NCBI GenBank assembly: GCA_030606485.1
Contig: JAUWGH010000003.1
Coordinates: 310,001 to 374,000, forward strand
Origin: Promethearchaeota archaeon
GTDB lineage: Archaea; Asgardarchaeota; Lokiarchaeia; Sigyniarchaeales; SOKP01
Length of the DNA stretch: 64,000 bases
Direction of reading: 5' to 3'
Made by a program: the position numbers and the translations under genes. Below, in pieces: positions 1 to 9,341 of the stretch (position 1 is its first letter; each line of letters begins with the position of its first letter). The notes beneath the pieces are model-generated. The model was given only the letters and a program-made list of their open reading frames with translations, was not told where the DNA came from and did no database searches.

Positions 1-105
1 TTTAAATTAGATTTATCAGAAAATTTGAAAACATACTATGAAAAGCGAGGATGGAATGATAACGGCGTCCCAACGAATGAAAAATTAGATGAATTGGAAA
101 TCTAA
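1..105 (+). CDS. Aldehyde:ferredoxin oxidoreductase, C-terminal end (partial)
   Basis: The first 34 codons are open from the window edge to a TAA. The peptide contains YYEKRGWNDNGVPTNEKLDE and ends DELEI. This is the typical end of tungsten/molybdopterin aldehyde:ferredoxin oxidoreductases (Y-Y-x-x-R-G-W-D-x-x-G-x-P-T-x-x-K-L). Those enzymes oxidise aldehydes to carboxylic acids with ferredoxin as acceptor in the cytoplasm. The catalytic and cofactor-binding parts lie outside the window, so the subfamily cannot be told. The gene converges on the small reverse-strand gene at 181-405. Confidence 0.75.
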   Translation, partial: FKLDLSENLKTYYEKRGWNDNGVPTNEKLDELEI

Positions 106-180
106 ATTAACCTTAAATATTTTTTTTCTATATTTTTCTGTAAAAAAGAATCTCTATTTATAATTCAATTTTTATTTCTA

Positions 181-405
181 TTATAAAACTTTAAAAAATT
201 GGTCCAATCGTTCCTTACCTTGATATTTCAAAAGTTTTTTTAACGATTTTTTATCTATACTATCAGTTGCCAATAGAAAAGTCTTGAATTCTCCATCTTG
301 CTCAATTTTAGCAATAATTTCTATGGTTTTATCTTCTTCTATTTTTACACTCTTTATTGTATTAAAATCATATATTTGTCCAGATCTTAATTTTATTTCC
401 ACCAT
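181..405 (-). CDS. Small conserved-looking hypothetical protein (74 aa)
   Basis: An ATG-started 74-residue reading frame rich in alternating hydrophobic/charged stretches (MVEIKLRSGQIYDF, then SVKIEEDKTIEIIAKIEQ), which predicts a small beta-rich N-terminal half. The C-terminal half is basic and helical (KKSLKKLLKYQGKERLDQFF). No family is recognised. It lies between the aldehyde oxidoreductase tail (convergent) and the thermosome gene (same strand, upstream), with a 139-bp gap upstream that could hold its own promoter. Codon use looks like its neighbours. The main evidence is the clean frame in an otherwise empty gap, so it is probably but not certainly real. Confidence 0.5.
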   Translation of the reverse strand: MVEIKLRSGQIYDFNTIKSVKIEEDKTIEIIAKIEQDGEFKTFLLATDSIDKKSLKKLLKYQGKERLDQFFKVL

Positions 406-544
406 TTTTTAAAACCAATTCACTTAGAAGTGATACCTTGTGGGTAATTATTACTTACTATAAAGAAAAAATCAATTTATTTTAAGGTATAATTGATTTT
501 AAAATTTTGTTAAAAAAAATAAAATAAAAAAAAAATCTATAGAT

Positions 545-2203
545 TTACATCATTCCAGGAGGCATTCCTCCCATTCCACCCATTCCACCCATTCCACCAC
601 CTGGAGGCATTGGGGGCATAGCAGATTTTGAGCCGGCGATTATATCGTCAATACGCAGGATAAGGCTTGCCGATTCGTAAGCAGATTTTATGGCTTGTTT
701 TTTTACAATGGTTGGTTCGATAACATTTAAATTCATCATATCTTTCTCGATTTCTCCCTTTTCCAGATCAATTCCCGCATATTTATTACCAGCTTGATGA
801 GCAGCTCTTAATTTAACCAAAATATCAATTTGATCAAGGCCACCATTTTCAGCAAGTGTAGTCGGAACAATATCTAAACTATCGGCAAATACATCAACAG
901 CTAATTGTTCTCTTCCTCCAAGAGTGGTTGCAAATTTTCTTAATTGAATAGCAGTCTCTACTTCTGGAGCGCCTCCACCGCCCACAATATTTTCATCTTC
1001 GATAACATCTTTAACTACGGACAAGGCATCATGTATCGCACGTTCTGCTTCATCTACAATTAATTCTGTTCCACCACGGATTAAAATCACTACTGCTTTT
1101 GGATCCTTACATTTTTCAACAAAAATCCAAGAATCTTTCATAATTTTTCTTTCTTCTACTAATCCCGCGTAACCAAGTTTGTCTTTATTTAAATCACCAA
1201 AACCTGTAAAAATCATACCACCTGTTGCTTTGGAAAGCTTTTCCAAATCCGATTTTTTGACTCTTCTTACAACTAATACTCCAGCTTTAGCCAGAAAATG
1301 TTGAGCCATATCGTCAATACCTTTCTGACAAATTATTACATTTGCACCAGTATTGATAATCTTATCCACCATATCTCGAAGCATTTTTTCCTCCTGATCA
1401 AGATATGCTTGTATCTGCTCCGGACTAGTGATTTGCAACTTACTATCAAATTCTGTTTTTTCAATCTCTATTGCCGATTGAAGCAATAAAATTTTAGCGT
1501 CTTTAATAATCTTTGGCATGCCAGGATTAACAACTTCTTTATCTAAGATAATACCTTTAATTAATTTTGTGTCATCTATACTTTCTCCTTCTTTTTTCTG
1601 AATTTGAACCTTATCTAAATCGGCTCTCCATTCTCCATTTACTTGCTCGGCAACAGAAATTATAGCCTCTACGCAAATATCTGAGAGTAAATCTCTTGAT
1701 TCTGAGACCAATTTAGAAGACATCGAAGTCATTGCTACTTTCTTGAGTATATCCTTATTATCTATAGTTGCTTTTTCTGAGATATTATCCAAAATTTCTA
1801 AACTTTTATCAGCGGCTTTTCTAAAACCTTCAGCTATTATAGTTGGATGAATTTTTTGTTCTAATAATTTTTGAGAACGTTTTAATAATTCTCCAGCAAG
1901 TATTACTGCAGTAGTTGTTCCATCTCCAACCTCTGAATCTTGAGTTTTAGCGACTTCCACCATCATCTTGGCTGCTGGGTGTTGTACGTCAATTTCTTTT
2001 AAGATTGTGGCACCATCATTCGTGATTACAATGTCGCCGAATTGGTCCACTAACATCTTATCCATTCCCTTTGGACCAAGGCTTGTTCGAATAGCCTCGG
2101 CAATTGTTATTGCAGCGGCTATGTTGTTGCTTTGAGCGTCTTTGCCTTTAGTTCTTTCAGTTCCTTCTCTTAAGATTAGAACTGGTTGACCACCTAGTTG
2201 CAC
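545..2203 (-). CDS. ths: Thermosome subunit (group II chaperonin)
   Basis: 552-residue group II chaperonin subunit (CCT/TCP-1 family) that folds proteins in an ATP-driven double ring in the cytoplasm. The sequence begins [20 protein letters not shown], the usual thermosome start, followed by the ATP-binding motifs [17 protein letters not shown] and [15 protein letters not shown] in the equatorial domain. GGGGAPEVE and the second equatorial segment come before a glycine/methionine tail ([13 protein letters not shown]). That tail is common in archaeal chaperonins. The start is GTG at 2203, which keeps the conserved QLGGQP segment. No good Shine-Dalgarno sequence precedes it. A TATA box at 2250-2258 fits its own promoter. 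It is the only chaperonin gene here. Confidence 0.97.
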   Translation of the reverse strand: MQLGGQPVLILREGTERTKGKDAQSNNIAAAITIAEAIRTSLGPKGMDKMLVDQFGDIVITNDGATILKEIDVQHPAAKMMVEVAKTQDSEVGDGTTTAVILAGELLKRSQKLLEQKIHPTIIAEGFRKAADKSLEILDNISEKATIDNKDILKKVAMTSMSSKLVSESRDLLSDICVEAIISVAEQVNGEWRADLDKVQIQKKEGESIDDTKLIKGIILDKEVVNPGMPKIIKDAKILLLQSAIEIEKTEFDSKLQITSPEQIQAYLDQEEKMLRDMVDKIINTGANVIICQKGIDDMAQHFLAKAGVLVVRRVKKSDLEKLSKATGGMIFTGFGDLNKDKLGYAGLVEERKIMKDSWIFVEKCKDPKAVVILIRGGTELIVDEAERAIHDALSVVKDVIEDENIVGGGGAPEVETAIQLRKFATTLGGREQLAVDVFADSLDIVPTTLAENGGLDQIDILVKLRAAHQAGNKYAGIDLEKGEIEKDMMNLNVIEPTIVKKQAIKSAYESASLILRIDDIIAGSKSAMPPMPPGGGMGGMGGMGGMPPGMM

Positions 2204-2249
2204 TTTTAAATTTCATCTCTTTCTTTTAAATTTCAAAATTTTTTAATAC

Positions 2250-2258
2250 TATTTAAAT
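2250..2258 (-). promoter_or_regulatory. Putative TATA box of the thermosome gene
   Basis: On the reverse strand the sequence reads ATTTAAATA, close to the archaeal TTTAWATA consensus. It ends 47 bases before the GTG start, which would put transcription initiation about 20 bases upstream of the start codon. No heat-shock operator was recognised around it. Confidence 0.45.
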
Positions 2259-2342
2259 GATCTCTATGTCATATAGATTTTAAATTTTTCTCTATTTTAA
2301 CCTAGAAATATTTAATTTCAAGAGAATAAAAATTTAAAGAAG

Positions 2343-2510
2343 TTATTTTGAGCGTTCTCTTCTTTTTGGCCGTAAATCCTTACTCCGGCACAATCTACAC
2401 TTTACCGCTTTAATTGGATTATGCGCTCCACATTTTCTGCAAATTGAATGTTTAGCTATTAAATGGTAAGTTGCAATCCTCCTCTTACTTGGATCATCAA
2501 TAGGTGTCAT
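2343..2510 (-). CDS. rpl40e: Ribosomal protein L40e
   Basis: A 55-residue zinc-ribbon ribosomal protein. The two CxxC pairs are in SICRKCGAHNPIKAVKCRLC, followed by RSKDLRPKRRERSK. This is the standard archaeal L40e layout, CxxCxAxNPxxAxxCRxC then a basic LRPK tail. The protein sits in the large ribosomal subunit. In eukaryotes the orthologue is made as a ubiquitin fusion; here it is free, as in other archaea. The ATG at 2508-2510 is followed by a short N-terminal extension (MTPIDDPSKRRIATY). It is divergent from the L38e gene and shares a 198-bp upstream region with it. Confidence 0.93.
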   Translation of the reverse strand: MTPIDDPSKRRIATYHLIAKHSICRKCGAHNPIKAVKCRLCRSKDLRPKRRERSK

Positions 2511-2708
2511 TTTCGAGCACTATTTTGAAATTAATATAAAAAATATTAGATACTTTAAAAGATACTTAATAATCTATAAAATTTTCGAAATTTTCTATTT
2601 ACTCTTAAGGTAAATCAAAAATTTAATATTTGATTTTTCTTTCATTTGATTATTAATAGAGATAAATTGAGATTAATAATAGAAAAGTAGATATGGATTA
2701 GAAAGCAA

Positions 2709-2903
2709 ATGCCAAGAGAAATTTTTGATCAGAATCAATTCATAGAATTAAGTAAAGTTGCAATTCATTGTAGAGTAAAGCGTAGGAAAGAAGATGTTAA
2801 ATTAAAATTAAGGACTAAGAAGTACTTATTTACTTTTAAAACAGATTTTAAAACTGCAGAAGATCTGATAAATAAAATAGATTGTTCAATTATAGAATTG
2901 TGA
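2709..2903 (+). CDS. rpl38e: Ribosomal protein L38e
   Basis: A 64-residue protein starting MPREIFDQNQFIELSK and continuing with CRVKRRKEDVKLKLRTKKYL, then FTFKTDFKTAEDLINK. It follows eukaryotic L38e closely (MPRKIEEIKDFL, then KKNKDNVKFKVRCSRYLYT, then KAEKLK) in length and order. L38e is a large-subunit protein universal in eukaryotes and patchy in archaea, so its presence supports a TACK/Asgard-type lineage. It heads an apparent operon with the NusA-like KH protein, Pth2 and TruD, with 25-52 bp or smaller gaps between genes. Confidence 0.9.
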   Translation: MPREIFDQNQFIELSKVAIHCRVKRRKEDVKLKLRTKKYLFTFKTDFKTAEDLINKIDCSIIEL

Positions 2904-2914
2904 AAGAATGTATA

Positions 2915-2920
2915 GAAGGT
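2915..2920 (+). promoter_or_regulatory. Shine-Dalgarno site that places an AUU start
   Basis: GAAGGT lies 8 nt upstream of ATT at 2929. No ATG, GTG or TTG exists in the frame between the stop at 2920-2922 and the GTG at 3121, inside the conserved KH region. The site therefore decides the start of the NusA-like gene. Confidence 0.6.
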
Positions 2921-2928
2921 AAAAGAAA

Positions 2929-3432
2929 ATTTTAGATTTACCGGCAGATAAAACATGCATTAAATCGTCATTTTTATGTTCAAATTGTAAGCGGAAGTTA
3001 GAAAATAATGAAATTTCACAATTTGATTTAGAGATCGCAAGAGATCTTTTAGAAATAGAAGCAAAACACCCCTCATTAGAAGAGGCTTCTTTATATAGGA
3101 CTATTGATTTTGGAGATGTTGTGATTTTTATTGTAGGAAAGGGAGATAAACTTAGATATAATGGGGAGATTTTAAAATTTCTGAGAAAGAAATATGATGT
3201 TAAATATATAATATTAGTTGAAAAGACTAAAAAAATTAGACAAGTTGTAGAGAGTTTAATTTCTCCGGGTAAATTGATTGGATTAAATGAAATTTTTGTG
3301 CCTACGGGAGATGTTCAGTATAAAGCAATAATTAGTAAGATTGATAAAGACAAAATTCTTTTTACTAAAGATGAGCTTGAAGAGCTTATTGAGGAGATAT
3401 CTACTCAAATTATAAGAATTAATTTTGAATAA
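2929..3432 (+). CDS. NusA-like KH-domain RNA-binding protein with zinc finger, probable AUU start
   Basis: Open frame of 167 residues. The N-terminus has a zinc-binding pattern (TCIKSSFLCSNCKRKL), a helical segment (FDLEIARDLLEIEAKHPSLE), then a KH-like part (VVIFIVGKGDKLRYNGEILK) and the ending IIRINFE. This matches archaeal NusA-like transcription factors of the zinc-finger plus KH type from memory of the family. The only canonical start in frame is GTG at 3121, which would delete the zinc finger and the first KH strand. The strong Shine-Dalgarno GAAGGT at 2915-2920 lies 8 nt before ATT at 2929, and a stop sits just upstream at 2920-2922. Initiation at AUU is therefore the best reading. It is the second gene of the L38e operon. 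Confidence 0.72.
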   Translation: MLDLPADKTCIKSSFLCSNCKRKLENNEISQFDLEIARDLLEIEAKHPSLEEASLYRTIDFGDVVIFIVGKGDKLRYNGEILKFLRKKYDVKYIILVEKTKKIRQVVESLISPGKLIGLNEIFVPTGDVQYKAIISKIDKDKILFTKDELEELIEEISTQIIRINFE

Positions 3433-3484
3433 ATGGATAATTTTTCTTTTTATTGATTGTTTCACTATATAGAGAGGATTTCAT

Positions 3485-3847
3485 ATGGGTGCAATTGAAT
3501 ACAAACAAGTTATTTTAATAAGGACAGATCTTGGAATGAGTGTGGGAAAGAAGTGTGTTCAATCCTGCCATGCAAGTGTTAGTTCGTCAGATTTAGTTAG
3601 AAAACGAGATAAAATAGTGTGGAAGCAGTGGATGAATACAGGTCAAAAGAAAATTGTATTAAAAATTAAAACTTTAGAAGAGTTATTATCAATTTATCGT
3701 AAAGTTTTAAAAGAAAAAATACTATGTTTTTTAGTTCAAGATGCTGGTTTAACTCAATTGGAACCTGGAACTATTACAGCTTTAGGTATTGGTCCGGCAA
3801 AATCAGATATATTAGATAAAATTAGTGGAGAACTTAAACTCTTATAA
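3485..3847 (+). CDS. pth2: Peptidyl-tRNA hydrolase, archaeal/eukaryotic type (Pth2)
   Basis: 120-residue enzyme that releases peptides or N-blocked amino acids from stalled peptidyl-tRNA. The family hallmarks are present in order: [20 protein letters not shown] with the following SCHAS, a central [14 protein letters not shown] strand/helix, and [20 protein letters not shown] followed by GP. Length is typical for Pth2, which is unrelated to bacterial Pth. The ATG at 3485 follows GAGAGGATT, a good ribosome binding site. Eight bases separate its stop from truD, so the two are probably co-transcribed. Confidence 0.95.
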   Translation: MGAIEYKQVILIRTDLGMSVGKKCVQSCHASVSSSDLVRKRDKIVWKQWMNTGQKKIVLKIKTLEELLSIYRKVLKEKILCFLVQDAGLTQLEPGTITALGIGPAKSDILDKISGELKLL

Positions 3848-3855
3848 CGATTAAA

Positions 3856-5208
3856 ATGGAAAAAATTCGACTTAGAGAAAATGAAAAATACGTTGGAATC
3901 GAATATTATGGAACCAATGAGAGAGGAATAGGGGGTATTATTAAACATAAATTTAAGGATTTTATTGTTAGGGAGATTACACGAGAAAGAAAAATATTAG
4001 AAATAAGGGAAGATCGTCCAGAGGTAGTTTTCCTACCAACAGGTAAATATACTACTTTTAATGTTACCAAGGTAAGACGAGATACATTAGAAGTATTAAA
4101 TATTATTGCACATGAACTTGGTATTCCATCCGAACATATTTCTTATTCTGGGTTAAAAGATCATCGAGCGATTACTGTTCAACAAATGTCAGTTAAAGGC
4201 AATGTAATAAATAAATTAAAAAAAATTAAAAAAAAAAACATATTTATTAGAGATATAAGGTCTACAAAACATCCCGTTAAAGTGGGAGACAATTGGGGGA
4301 ATCACTTTTCAATTGTAATTAGAAATATAGAAGGTTATCGAAAATTAAGCAGGAATATTGAAGCAATTAACCAATTTTTAAATAAATATGGGTTCCCAAA
4401 TTATTATGGCTTACAGAGATTTGGTATCTATCGCCCAAATTCTCACCTTATTGGTAAATATATTTTACAAAAGAAATACAAGGAAGCTATAGAAGAATTT
4501 CTGATGAGAATTTATTCAATTGAAGAGATAAAAAATATAGGTGGAAGGAAAGAAATTTCTGAGATTATTGAACGTATGAATTCATTTGATGAAATCCCAA
4601 GAAAATTTAAATTTGAAAAAAAAATCATTGATTACTTGGCCAAAAATGGAGAAGATTATTTTGGATGCTTATCATCTCTTTCTAAGAATATACTTAATTT
4701 AGTTATTAGTGCATATCAATCTTATTTATTTAACAAGGCTCTCTCTAGGAGAATTCAATTGGGTTATCCAAGATTTAAACCTGTAAAAGGAGATTTAATT
4801 GGTATATTAGAGGATGAAATGGGTCATTTAACAAAAATAAAGTATTTATATAATGGAAATTTAAAAAAACCTTTAAAAAAGGCATTGAAAATAGATCGAG
4901 CAGCAATTATTTCCCCAATAATAGGATATGATTCTGAATTAAACCCCTCGCATTTAATGTCTAAAATCTATTTAAAAATATTGAAGGATGAAGAAATATT
5001 AAGAGATATTTTTAACCTTCCAGAATTTTCCGCTTTAAATTTCCCCGGGACATATAGGCCCATATCTATAAAACCTAGGGGATTGAAAATTTTTAAAATC
5101 GATGATGATGATTTATTTCCAGGAAAAAAGAAAATAAGATCAGATTTTGACTTAAGAAAAGGTTCTTATGCTACTATGTTATTAAGAGAGTTCATAAAAC
5201 ATCCTTAA
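3856..5208 (+). CDS. truD: tRNA pseudouridine(13) synthase TruD
   Basis: 450-residue TruD family enzyme that converts U13 of tRNA to pseudouridine. The catalytic motif is SGLKDHRAITVQ with the nucleophilic Asp at about residue 102. Downstream are the TruD-specific NYYGLQRFGIYRPNSHLIGK segment and, near the C-terminus, LREFIKHP. Archaeal TruD proteins are larger than bacterial ones because of an inserted domain, and 450 residues fits that. It ends the L38e-NusA-like-Pth2-TruD operon and converges on the zinc-ribbon membrane protein gene. Confidence 0.95.
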   Translation: MEKIRLRENEKYVGIEYYGTNERGIGGIIKHKFKDFIVREITRERKILEIREDRPEVVFLPTGKYTTFNVTKVRRDTLEVLNIIAHELGIPSEHISYSGLKDHRAITVQQMSVKGNVINKLKKIKKKNIFIRDIRSTKHPVKVGDNWGNHFSIVIRNIEGYRKLSRNIEAINQFLNKYGFPNYYGLQRFGIYRPNSHLIGKYILQKKYKEAIEEFLMRIYSIEEIKNIGGRKEISEIIERMNSFDEIPRKFKFEKKIIDYLAKNGEDYFGCLSSLSKNILNLVISAYQSYLFNKALSRRIQLGYPRFKPVKGDLIGILEDEMGHLTKIKYLYNGNLKKPLKKALKIDRAAIISPIIGYDSELNPSHLMSKIYLKILKDEEILRDIFNLPEFSALNFPGTYRPISIKPRGLKIFKIDDDDLFPGKKKIRSDFDLRKGSYATMLLREFIKHP

Positions 5209-5239
5209 ATATTAAAAATTTATTAAGTGCAATTTTAAA

Positions 5240-6064
5240 TTAATTTAATGCTTTTCCACATCTAAAACAGAATCTTGCTCCTGCCAGTAATTGCTCTCCA
5301 CAATAAGGACAATATCCTGCGTATTCTATTGTTCCTGCTTTTGCGCTTGTTAATTGATCTGGAGGTTTTTGATAAGTATATGAGGCTAAATCTTTTAATT
5401 TTGCTAAAGAGAAATAACCGATTAATTTAAAAATTATGCCGATGATGCCTGTGATTATTAGAAAAATTAATGCCGTACATAAAGCTGCCGTCTTTAAATT
5501 TTTAGAGCCATCTATTGCTGCCTCTGAAATATATGGAGGAAACATGGAAGCATTTTCTATAAAAAAGTTATTTAAATTATCCCAAGCCTTCATTTCAATT
5601 ATCGCGGCTATCATGATTATAGCAAATACAATACCAAGAAAAATAAAGAGAATCATTATCATCTCCAAAATAGAAGATATTTCAAGTGTAGATGGGGGAT
5701 AAGGGTAAAATTTTGATATTATATCAACTAAAAAAAAACTCATCACTCCTAACAAAATCGCGAAAAGAACATTTGTAAAAATGATAGCCCCGAGTAATAA
5801 TGAATGAAATTTCGCCAAGTTATGATTATTTAGTTGTAGATTTATCCTTTTTACATTTACTAATGCACTAATATTAAAAATTAGTAAAAGTATAGATGGA
5901 ATTATTGATATTAATATTGAAACAATAAATAAAGTAGTTGAAGGTATTAAACTAAAAAAGGATAATGGTATACTTATTATTGGACCTATAATCACGATTA
6001 TTGCTACAATTCGTATTTTTCTTCCAAATTCGGAGAATTCATAATTAATATTGACATCTGACAT
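5240..6064 (-). CDS. Multi-pass membrane protein with C-terminal zinc ribbon
   Basis: 274 residues with about five hydrophobic segments (for example IVAIIVIIGPIISIPLSFF, LLLGAIIFTNVLFAILLG, MILFIFLGIVFAIIMIAA and LIFLIITGIIGIIFKLIG). The last 26 residues form a double-CxxC zinc ribbon, YCPYCGEQLLAGARFCFRCG. Function is unknown; such proteins are frequent in Asgard genomes. The chosen ATG at 6064 follows AAGGT 10 nt upstream; a longer TTG-started form from 6082 would place that site inside the coding region. The zinc ribbon resembles that of the small protein at 18384-18587. Confidence 0.75.
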   Translation of the reverse strand: MSDVNINYEFSEFGRKIRIVAIIVIIGPIISIPLSFFSLIPSTTLFIVSILISIIPSILLLIFNISALVNVKRINLQLNNHNLAKFHSLLLGAIIFTNVLFAILLGVMSFFLVDIISKFYPYPPSTLEISSILEMIMILFIFLGIVFAIIMIAAIIEMKAWDNLNNFFIENASMFPPYISEAAIDGSKNLKTAALCTALIFLIITGIIGIIFKLIGYFSLAKLKDLASYTYQKPPDQLTSAKAGTIEYAGYCPYCGEQLLAGARFCFRCGKALN

Positions 6065-6151
6065 AGTTGGATTTACCTTCAATTTATATTTGAATTAAAA
6101 AATTTTGAATATTTATCATTTTGAATTTAATTTTTAATATGGGAATCACTT

Positions 6152-6160
6152 TATTTAAAT
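6152..6160 (+). promoter_or_regulatory. Putative TATA box of aspS
   Basis: TATTTAAAT within GGAATCACTTTATTTAAATT matches the archaeal TATA consensus and lies about 52 bases before the aspS ATG. It is the only such match in the 129-bp gap. Confidence 0.4.
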
Positions 6161-6211
6161 TAAGTATTATTATAAAAAGAAATTGAATATTACTAAGAGG
6201 AACGAATATAA

Positions 6212-7534
6212 ATGTCTATGGATGAGATGGAAGACTTTAGAAAAACTCATTATACGAAAGATATAATTCCTGAGTTAATAGGAAAAGAAGTAATTCTTGG
6301 TGGCTGGGTTCAAAATTATCGTGATTTAGGAGGATTAAAATTTATCATTCTACAAGATAAATTTGGCGAACGACAAATTACATTAAAGAAAGGCGTTGTT
6401 TCTAATGGTATTTTTGATATTAAAGTAGGATATCAGTGGAATATAATGATAAAAGGTATTGTTAAAGAATTTAAAAATGCACCTGGTGGAATCGAGATAA
6501 TACCTTCCCAAATCAAGATTTTGAATAAAACTCCAGAAAAATTACCTATTGATATGACTGGAGAAACAGTTTCAGAATTGGATATTAGGTTAGATAACCG
6601 AGTTTTAGATTTAAGATCTAAGAAAAATCAAGCCATCTTTCGAATAAGGTCAGAAGTTATCAATTCAATAAGAAAATTTCTTTTAAAAAAAGATTTTACA
6701 GAAATTACAACACCAAAAATTATAGCTTCTGCAACGGAAGGTGGGACAGAACTCTTTCCAATAATATATTTTGAGGCGGAGGCATTTTTAAGTCAATCAG
6801 CTCAACTATATAAAGAACAATTATGTAGCGTTTTTGAGAACGTGTTTGAAATAAGTCCTGCCTTCAGAGCCGAAAAAAGCCATACGAAACGTCATTTATG
6901 TGAGATTTTTACGTTAGATGTTGAAATGGCTTTTGCAAATATGCAAGATGTAATAATATTACTTGAAGAAATGATTCAATTCATAATAAAAGACATTAGA
7001 GAAAAAAGATTAGATGATTTAAAAATTTTAAACATGGAAAAAAAAACAATTGTTCCTAAAATACCGTTTCCAAGATATACGTATAAAGAGATAATTGAAA
7101 AAATTTCAACCGAATTTAATATAAATGTAGAATTCGGAGAAGATATCTCAACGGAGGCTTATAGAAAATTGGGTGAAGTATTACCGGGTTATTATTTTAT
7201 AATTGATTGGCCAACATCGAGTAAGCCATTTTATATTATACCCTACAAAGATAAGCCAGAATTAACAGAATCCTTCGATTTACAAAAAGGATATCTTGAA
7301 CTCACATCTGGAGGAACGAGAGTTCATAATAAGGAATATTTAGAGAAAAGATTAGAAGAAAAGGGTTTAAACCCAATATCTTTTGAATCTCATCTAAGAA
7401 TGTTTGATTTTGGCATGCCTCCGCATGCAGGAGCTGGGTTAGGAATTGACAGATTTATAACCGTATTATGCGGTTTAGATGATATTAGAGAGGCTGTAAT
7501 GTATCCAAGAACGCCAGATCGGCTTACTCCTTAA
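6212..7534 (+). CDS. aspS: Aspartyl-tRNA synthetase, archaeal type
   Basis: 440-residue class IIb synthetase that charges tRNA-Asp. The N-terminal OB-fold anticodon-binding domain ([20 protein letters not shown]) spans roughly residues 20-105. It is followed by the LDNRVLDLR linker, motif 2 ([14 protein letters not shown], about 218-231) and motif 3 (GAGLGIDRF, about 407-415). The absence of the bacterial insertion domain and the length of about 440 residues are archaeal/eukaryotic. Whether it discriminates against tRNA-Asn was not determined. The ATG at 6212 follows GAGG. The methionine aminopeptidase gene starts 21 bp after its stop. Confidence 0.95.
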   Translation: MSMDEMEDFRKTHYTKDIIPELIGKEVILGGWVQNYRDLGGLKFIILQDKFGERQITLKKGVVSNGIFDIKVGYQWNIMIKGIVKEFKNAPGGIEIIPSQIKILNKTPEKLPIDMTGETVSELDIRLDNRVLDLRSKKNQAIFRIRSEVINSIRKFLLKKDFTEITTPKIIASATEGGTELFPIIYFEAEAFLSQSAQLYKEQLCSVFENVFEISPAFRAEKSHTKRHLCEIFTLDVEMAFANMQDVIILLEEMIQFIIKDIREKRLDDLKILNMEKKTIVPKIPFPRYTYKEIIEKISTEFNINVEFGEDISTEAYRKLGEVLPGYYFIIDWPTSSKPFYIIPYKDKPELTESFDLQKGYLELTSGGTRVHNKEYLEKRLEEKGLNPISFESHLRMFDFGMPPHAGAGLGIDRFITVLCGLDDIREAVMYPRTPDRLTP

Positions 7535-7555
7535 AAATTTATTATGAGGTTTGTT

Positions 7556-8455
7556 ATGATCGAAGATTATTTAAAAGCTGGAAAAGCCACTGTAAGTGCA
7601 AAAAAGTTGGCACGTCAAATCACCAAACCTGGAACTCCACTAATTGAAATTTGTAATAAATGTGAAGAAAAAATAATAGAAAATGGAGCAGAACTGGCAT
7701 TTCCTTTAAATATTTCATTAAATGAAATCGCAGCCCACTATAGTTCTCCAATTGATGATCAGAGTGTAGTACCTGAAGAAGGGTTACTAAAGTTAGACTT
7801 TGGAGCGCATGTTAATGGATACATCGCTGATACAGCCATTACAATAAATCTAAACCAAGATAAAAAATTTGAAACATTTATTATAGCTGCAGAAGAAGCA
7901 TTAGAAGCAGCAATTGAAAACTTTCGACCCGGTGTTAAATTATTTGAGATAGGAGAAAAAATTTCAGAGAAGATCATTAAACATGGATTAAAACCGATAA
8001 TGAACCTTGGAGGACACAGATTATTACAATATACTTTACATGCAGGGGAATTTGTTCCTAATTTCAAAGATAAAACTCATAATCAAGAAATTCATATTGG
8101 GGATGCATATGCGATTGAACCATTTACTACAAACGGGGTCGGACGTGTAAAAGACGGAAAAAATAGTTATATTTATAGATTTCATAAAGTTATCAAAAAA
8201 AATGTATCGTATGAACTGAAAACTGCAATAAGCCAAATTAAACAAAATTTTTCTACACTTCCATTTAGCCCCCGAGCGATTTTAAAAAAAAAGTTATTAC
8301 CAAAAAATAAAATAATGCAAATTATAAATCGCTTAGCTGGTAAAGGAGCTCTTCAACATTATCCAATTCTTGTCGAAGTAAGAAATGGATTTGTCGCACA
8401 AGCAGAACATACGGTTGTGGTCAATGAAAATGAAACAATAATAACCACTAAGTAA
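7556..8455 (+). CDS. map: Methionine aminopeptidase, type II
   Basis: 299-residue cytosolic metalloprotease that removes initiator methionine. All five metal ligands of the pita-bread fold are visible: Asp in LLKLDFGAHVNGY, Asp in IADTAITINL, His in LGGHRLLQYTLHAG, Glu in AIEPFTTNG and Glu in AQAEHTVVV. The length and the insertion before the C-terminal part are of the archaeal/eukaryotic type II. The ATG at 7556 was chosen over ATG 7544 because GAGGT at 7546-7550 is a good ribosome binding site 5 nt upstream. Part of an operon with aspS and the following nucleotidyltransferase. Confidence 0.95.
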   Translation: MIEDYLKAGKATVSAKKLARQITKPGTPLIEICNKCEEKIIENGAELAFPLNISLNEIAAHYSSPIDDQSVVPEEGLLKLDFGAHVNGYIADTAITINLNQDKKFETFIIAAEEALEAAIENFRPGVKLFEIGEKISEKIIKHGLKPIMNLGGHRLLQYTLHAGEFVPNFKDKTHNQEIHIGDAYAIEPFTTNGVGRVKDGKNSYIYRFHKVIKKNVSYELKTAISQIKQNFSTLPFSPRAILKKKLLPKNKIMQIINRLAGKGALQHYPILVEVRNGFVAQAEHTVVVNENETIITTK

Positions 8456-8486
8456 CAAATTATATAAATAAAATTTGAAATAAAAT

Positions 8487-9341
8487 TTGAAAAATTATAA
8501 TAAGTTATCTTTAATCATTCTCTGTGCAGGAGAAGGAAAAAGAATTCAAAAATTCTTTCCAAAAATTCCCAAATCTTTAATAAAAATAAAAAATCTCGAT
8601 AAATCAATAGTAGAATATACTATAACGCAATTTTTAAATCTAAATTTTAATAAAATTTATCTTATTTATGGATATAAAGCGAACACTTTTATCAAGTATA
8701 TTAAAGATTTGGAATCAAAAAATATAATTGATAAATTTCGCTTAAATAATTCAATAATTCCTGTAAATGCGGAAAAGAATTACCAAAAAGGATCATTTCA
8801 TTCATTTTTGGAAATTTTTAACGAACCTAATTTTACTCTCGATGATAATTTCTTCTTATTAATTCCCGGTGATACACTATTTGAAGATGAATTAATTAAG
8901 GCAATACTTGGATGCATTAAAGAAGAAATAAAGAAGAGGGTTAATATGCCAATTATTTTTTATCGTGAATTTGATAAAAATTTAATGGAAATTTATAAAT
9001 CGAAAAAATGTTTTTCTATTTCTGTTGTAAATATATTGAAGGAAAAAAATCATGAATTCTTAAAATCTATAGAGCAGATTGATATTAAATCTAATAAATT
9101 AGAAGAATCCATTTTTCAAGTGATTCCAATTTATTTCTTCCCTTCTAAATTTTTAGAAGAAATAAGAGATTCGATTGATATTAATCTGGATGACTACTCA
9201 AATTTAACAGAATTCATCAATAATGTCTATTTAAAAGAAAAACAAGTTCTTACTCTTAAAATAAATAAATCTTTAAATTTTTTTGAAGTAGATACAATAG
9301 AAGATTTACAGTTTTTAGAAGCAAATTTCAAAGTTAAATGA
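8487..9341 (+). CDS. Sugar-phosphate/NTP nucleotidyltransferase-like protein
   Basis: 284 residues starting at TTG. The N-terminus has the nucleotidyltransferase signature LIILCAGEGKRIQKFFPKIP followed by KSLIKI, the G-x-G-x-R nucleotide-binding loop and the P-K-x-L-I segment. LLIPGDTLFEDEL supplies the metal-binding Asp. The fold is that of enzymes making NDP-sugars or CDP-alcohols. There is no left-handed beta-helix or acyltransferase part. The substrate cannot be told. It follows map by 31 bp on the same strand. No clear Shine-Dalgarno sequence precedes the TTG. Confidence 0.75.
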   Translation: MKNYNKLSLIILCAGEGKRIQKFFPKIPKSLIKIKNLDKSIVEYTITQFLNLNFNKIYLIYGYKANTFIKYIKDLESKNIIDKFRLNNSIIPVNAEKNYQKGSFHSFLEIFNEPNFTLDDNFFLLIPGDTLFEDELIKAILGCIKEEIKKRVNMPIIFYREFDKNLMEIYKSKKCFSISVVNILKEKNHEFLKSIEQIDIKSNKLEESIFQVIPIYFFPSKFLEEIRDSIDINLDDYSNLTEFINNVYLKEKQVLTLKINKSLNFFEVDTIEDLQFLEANFKVK

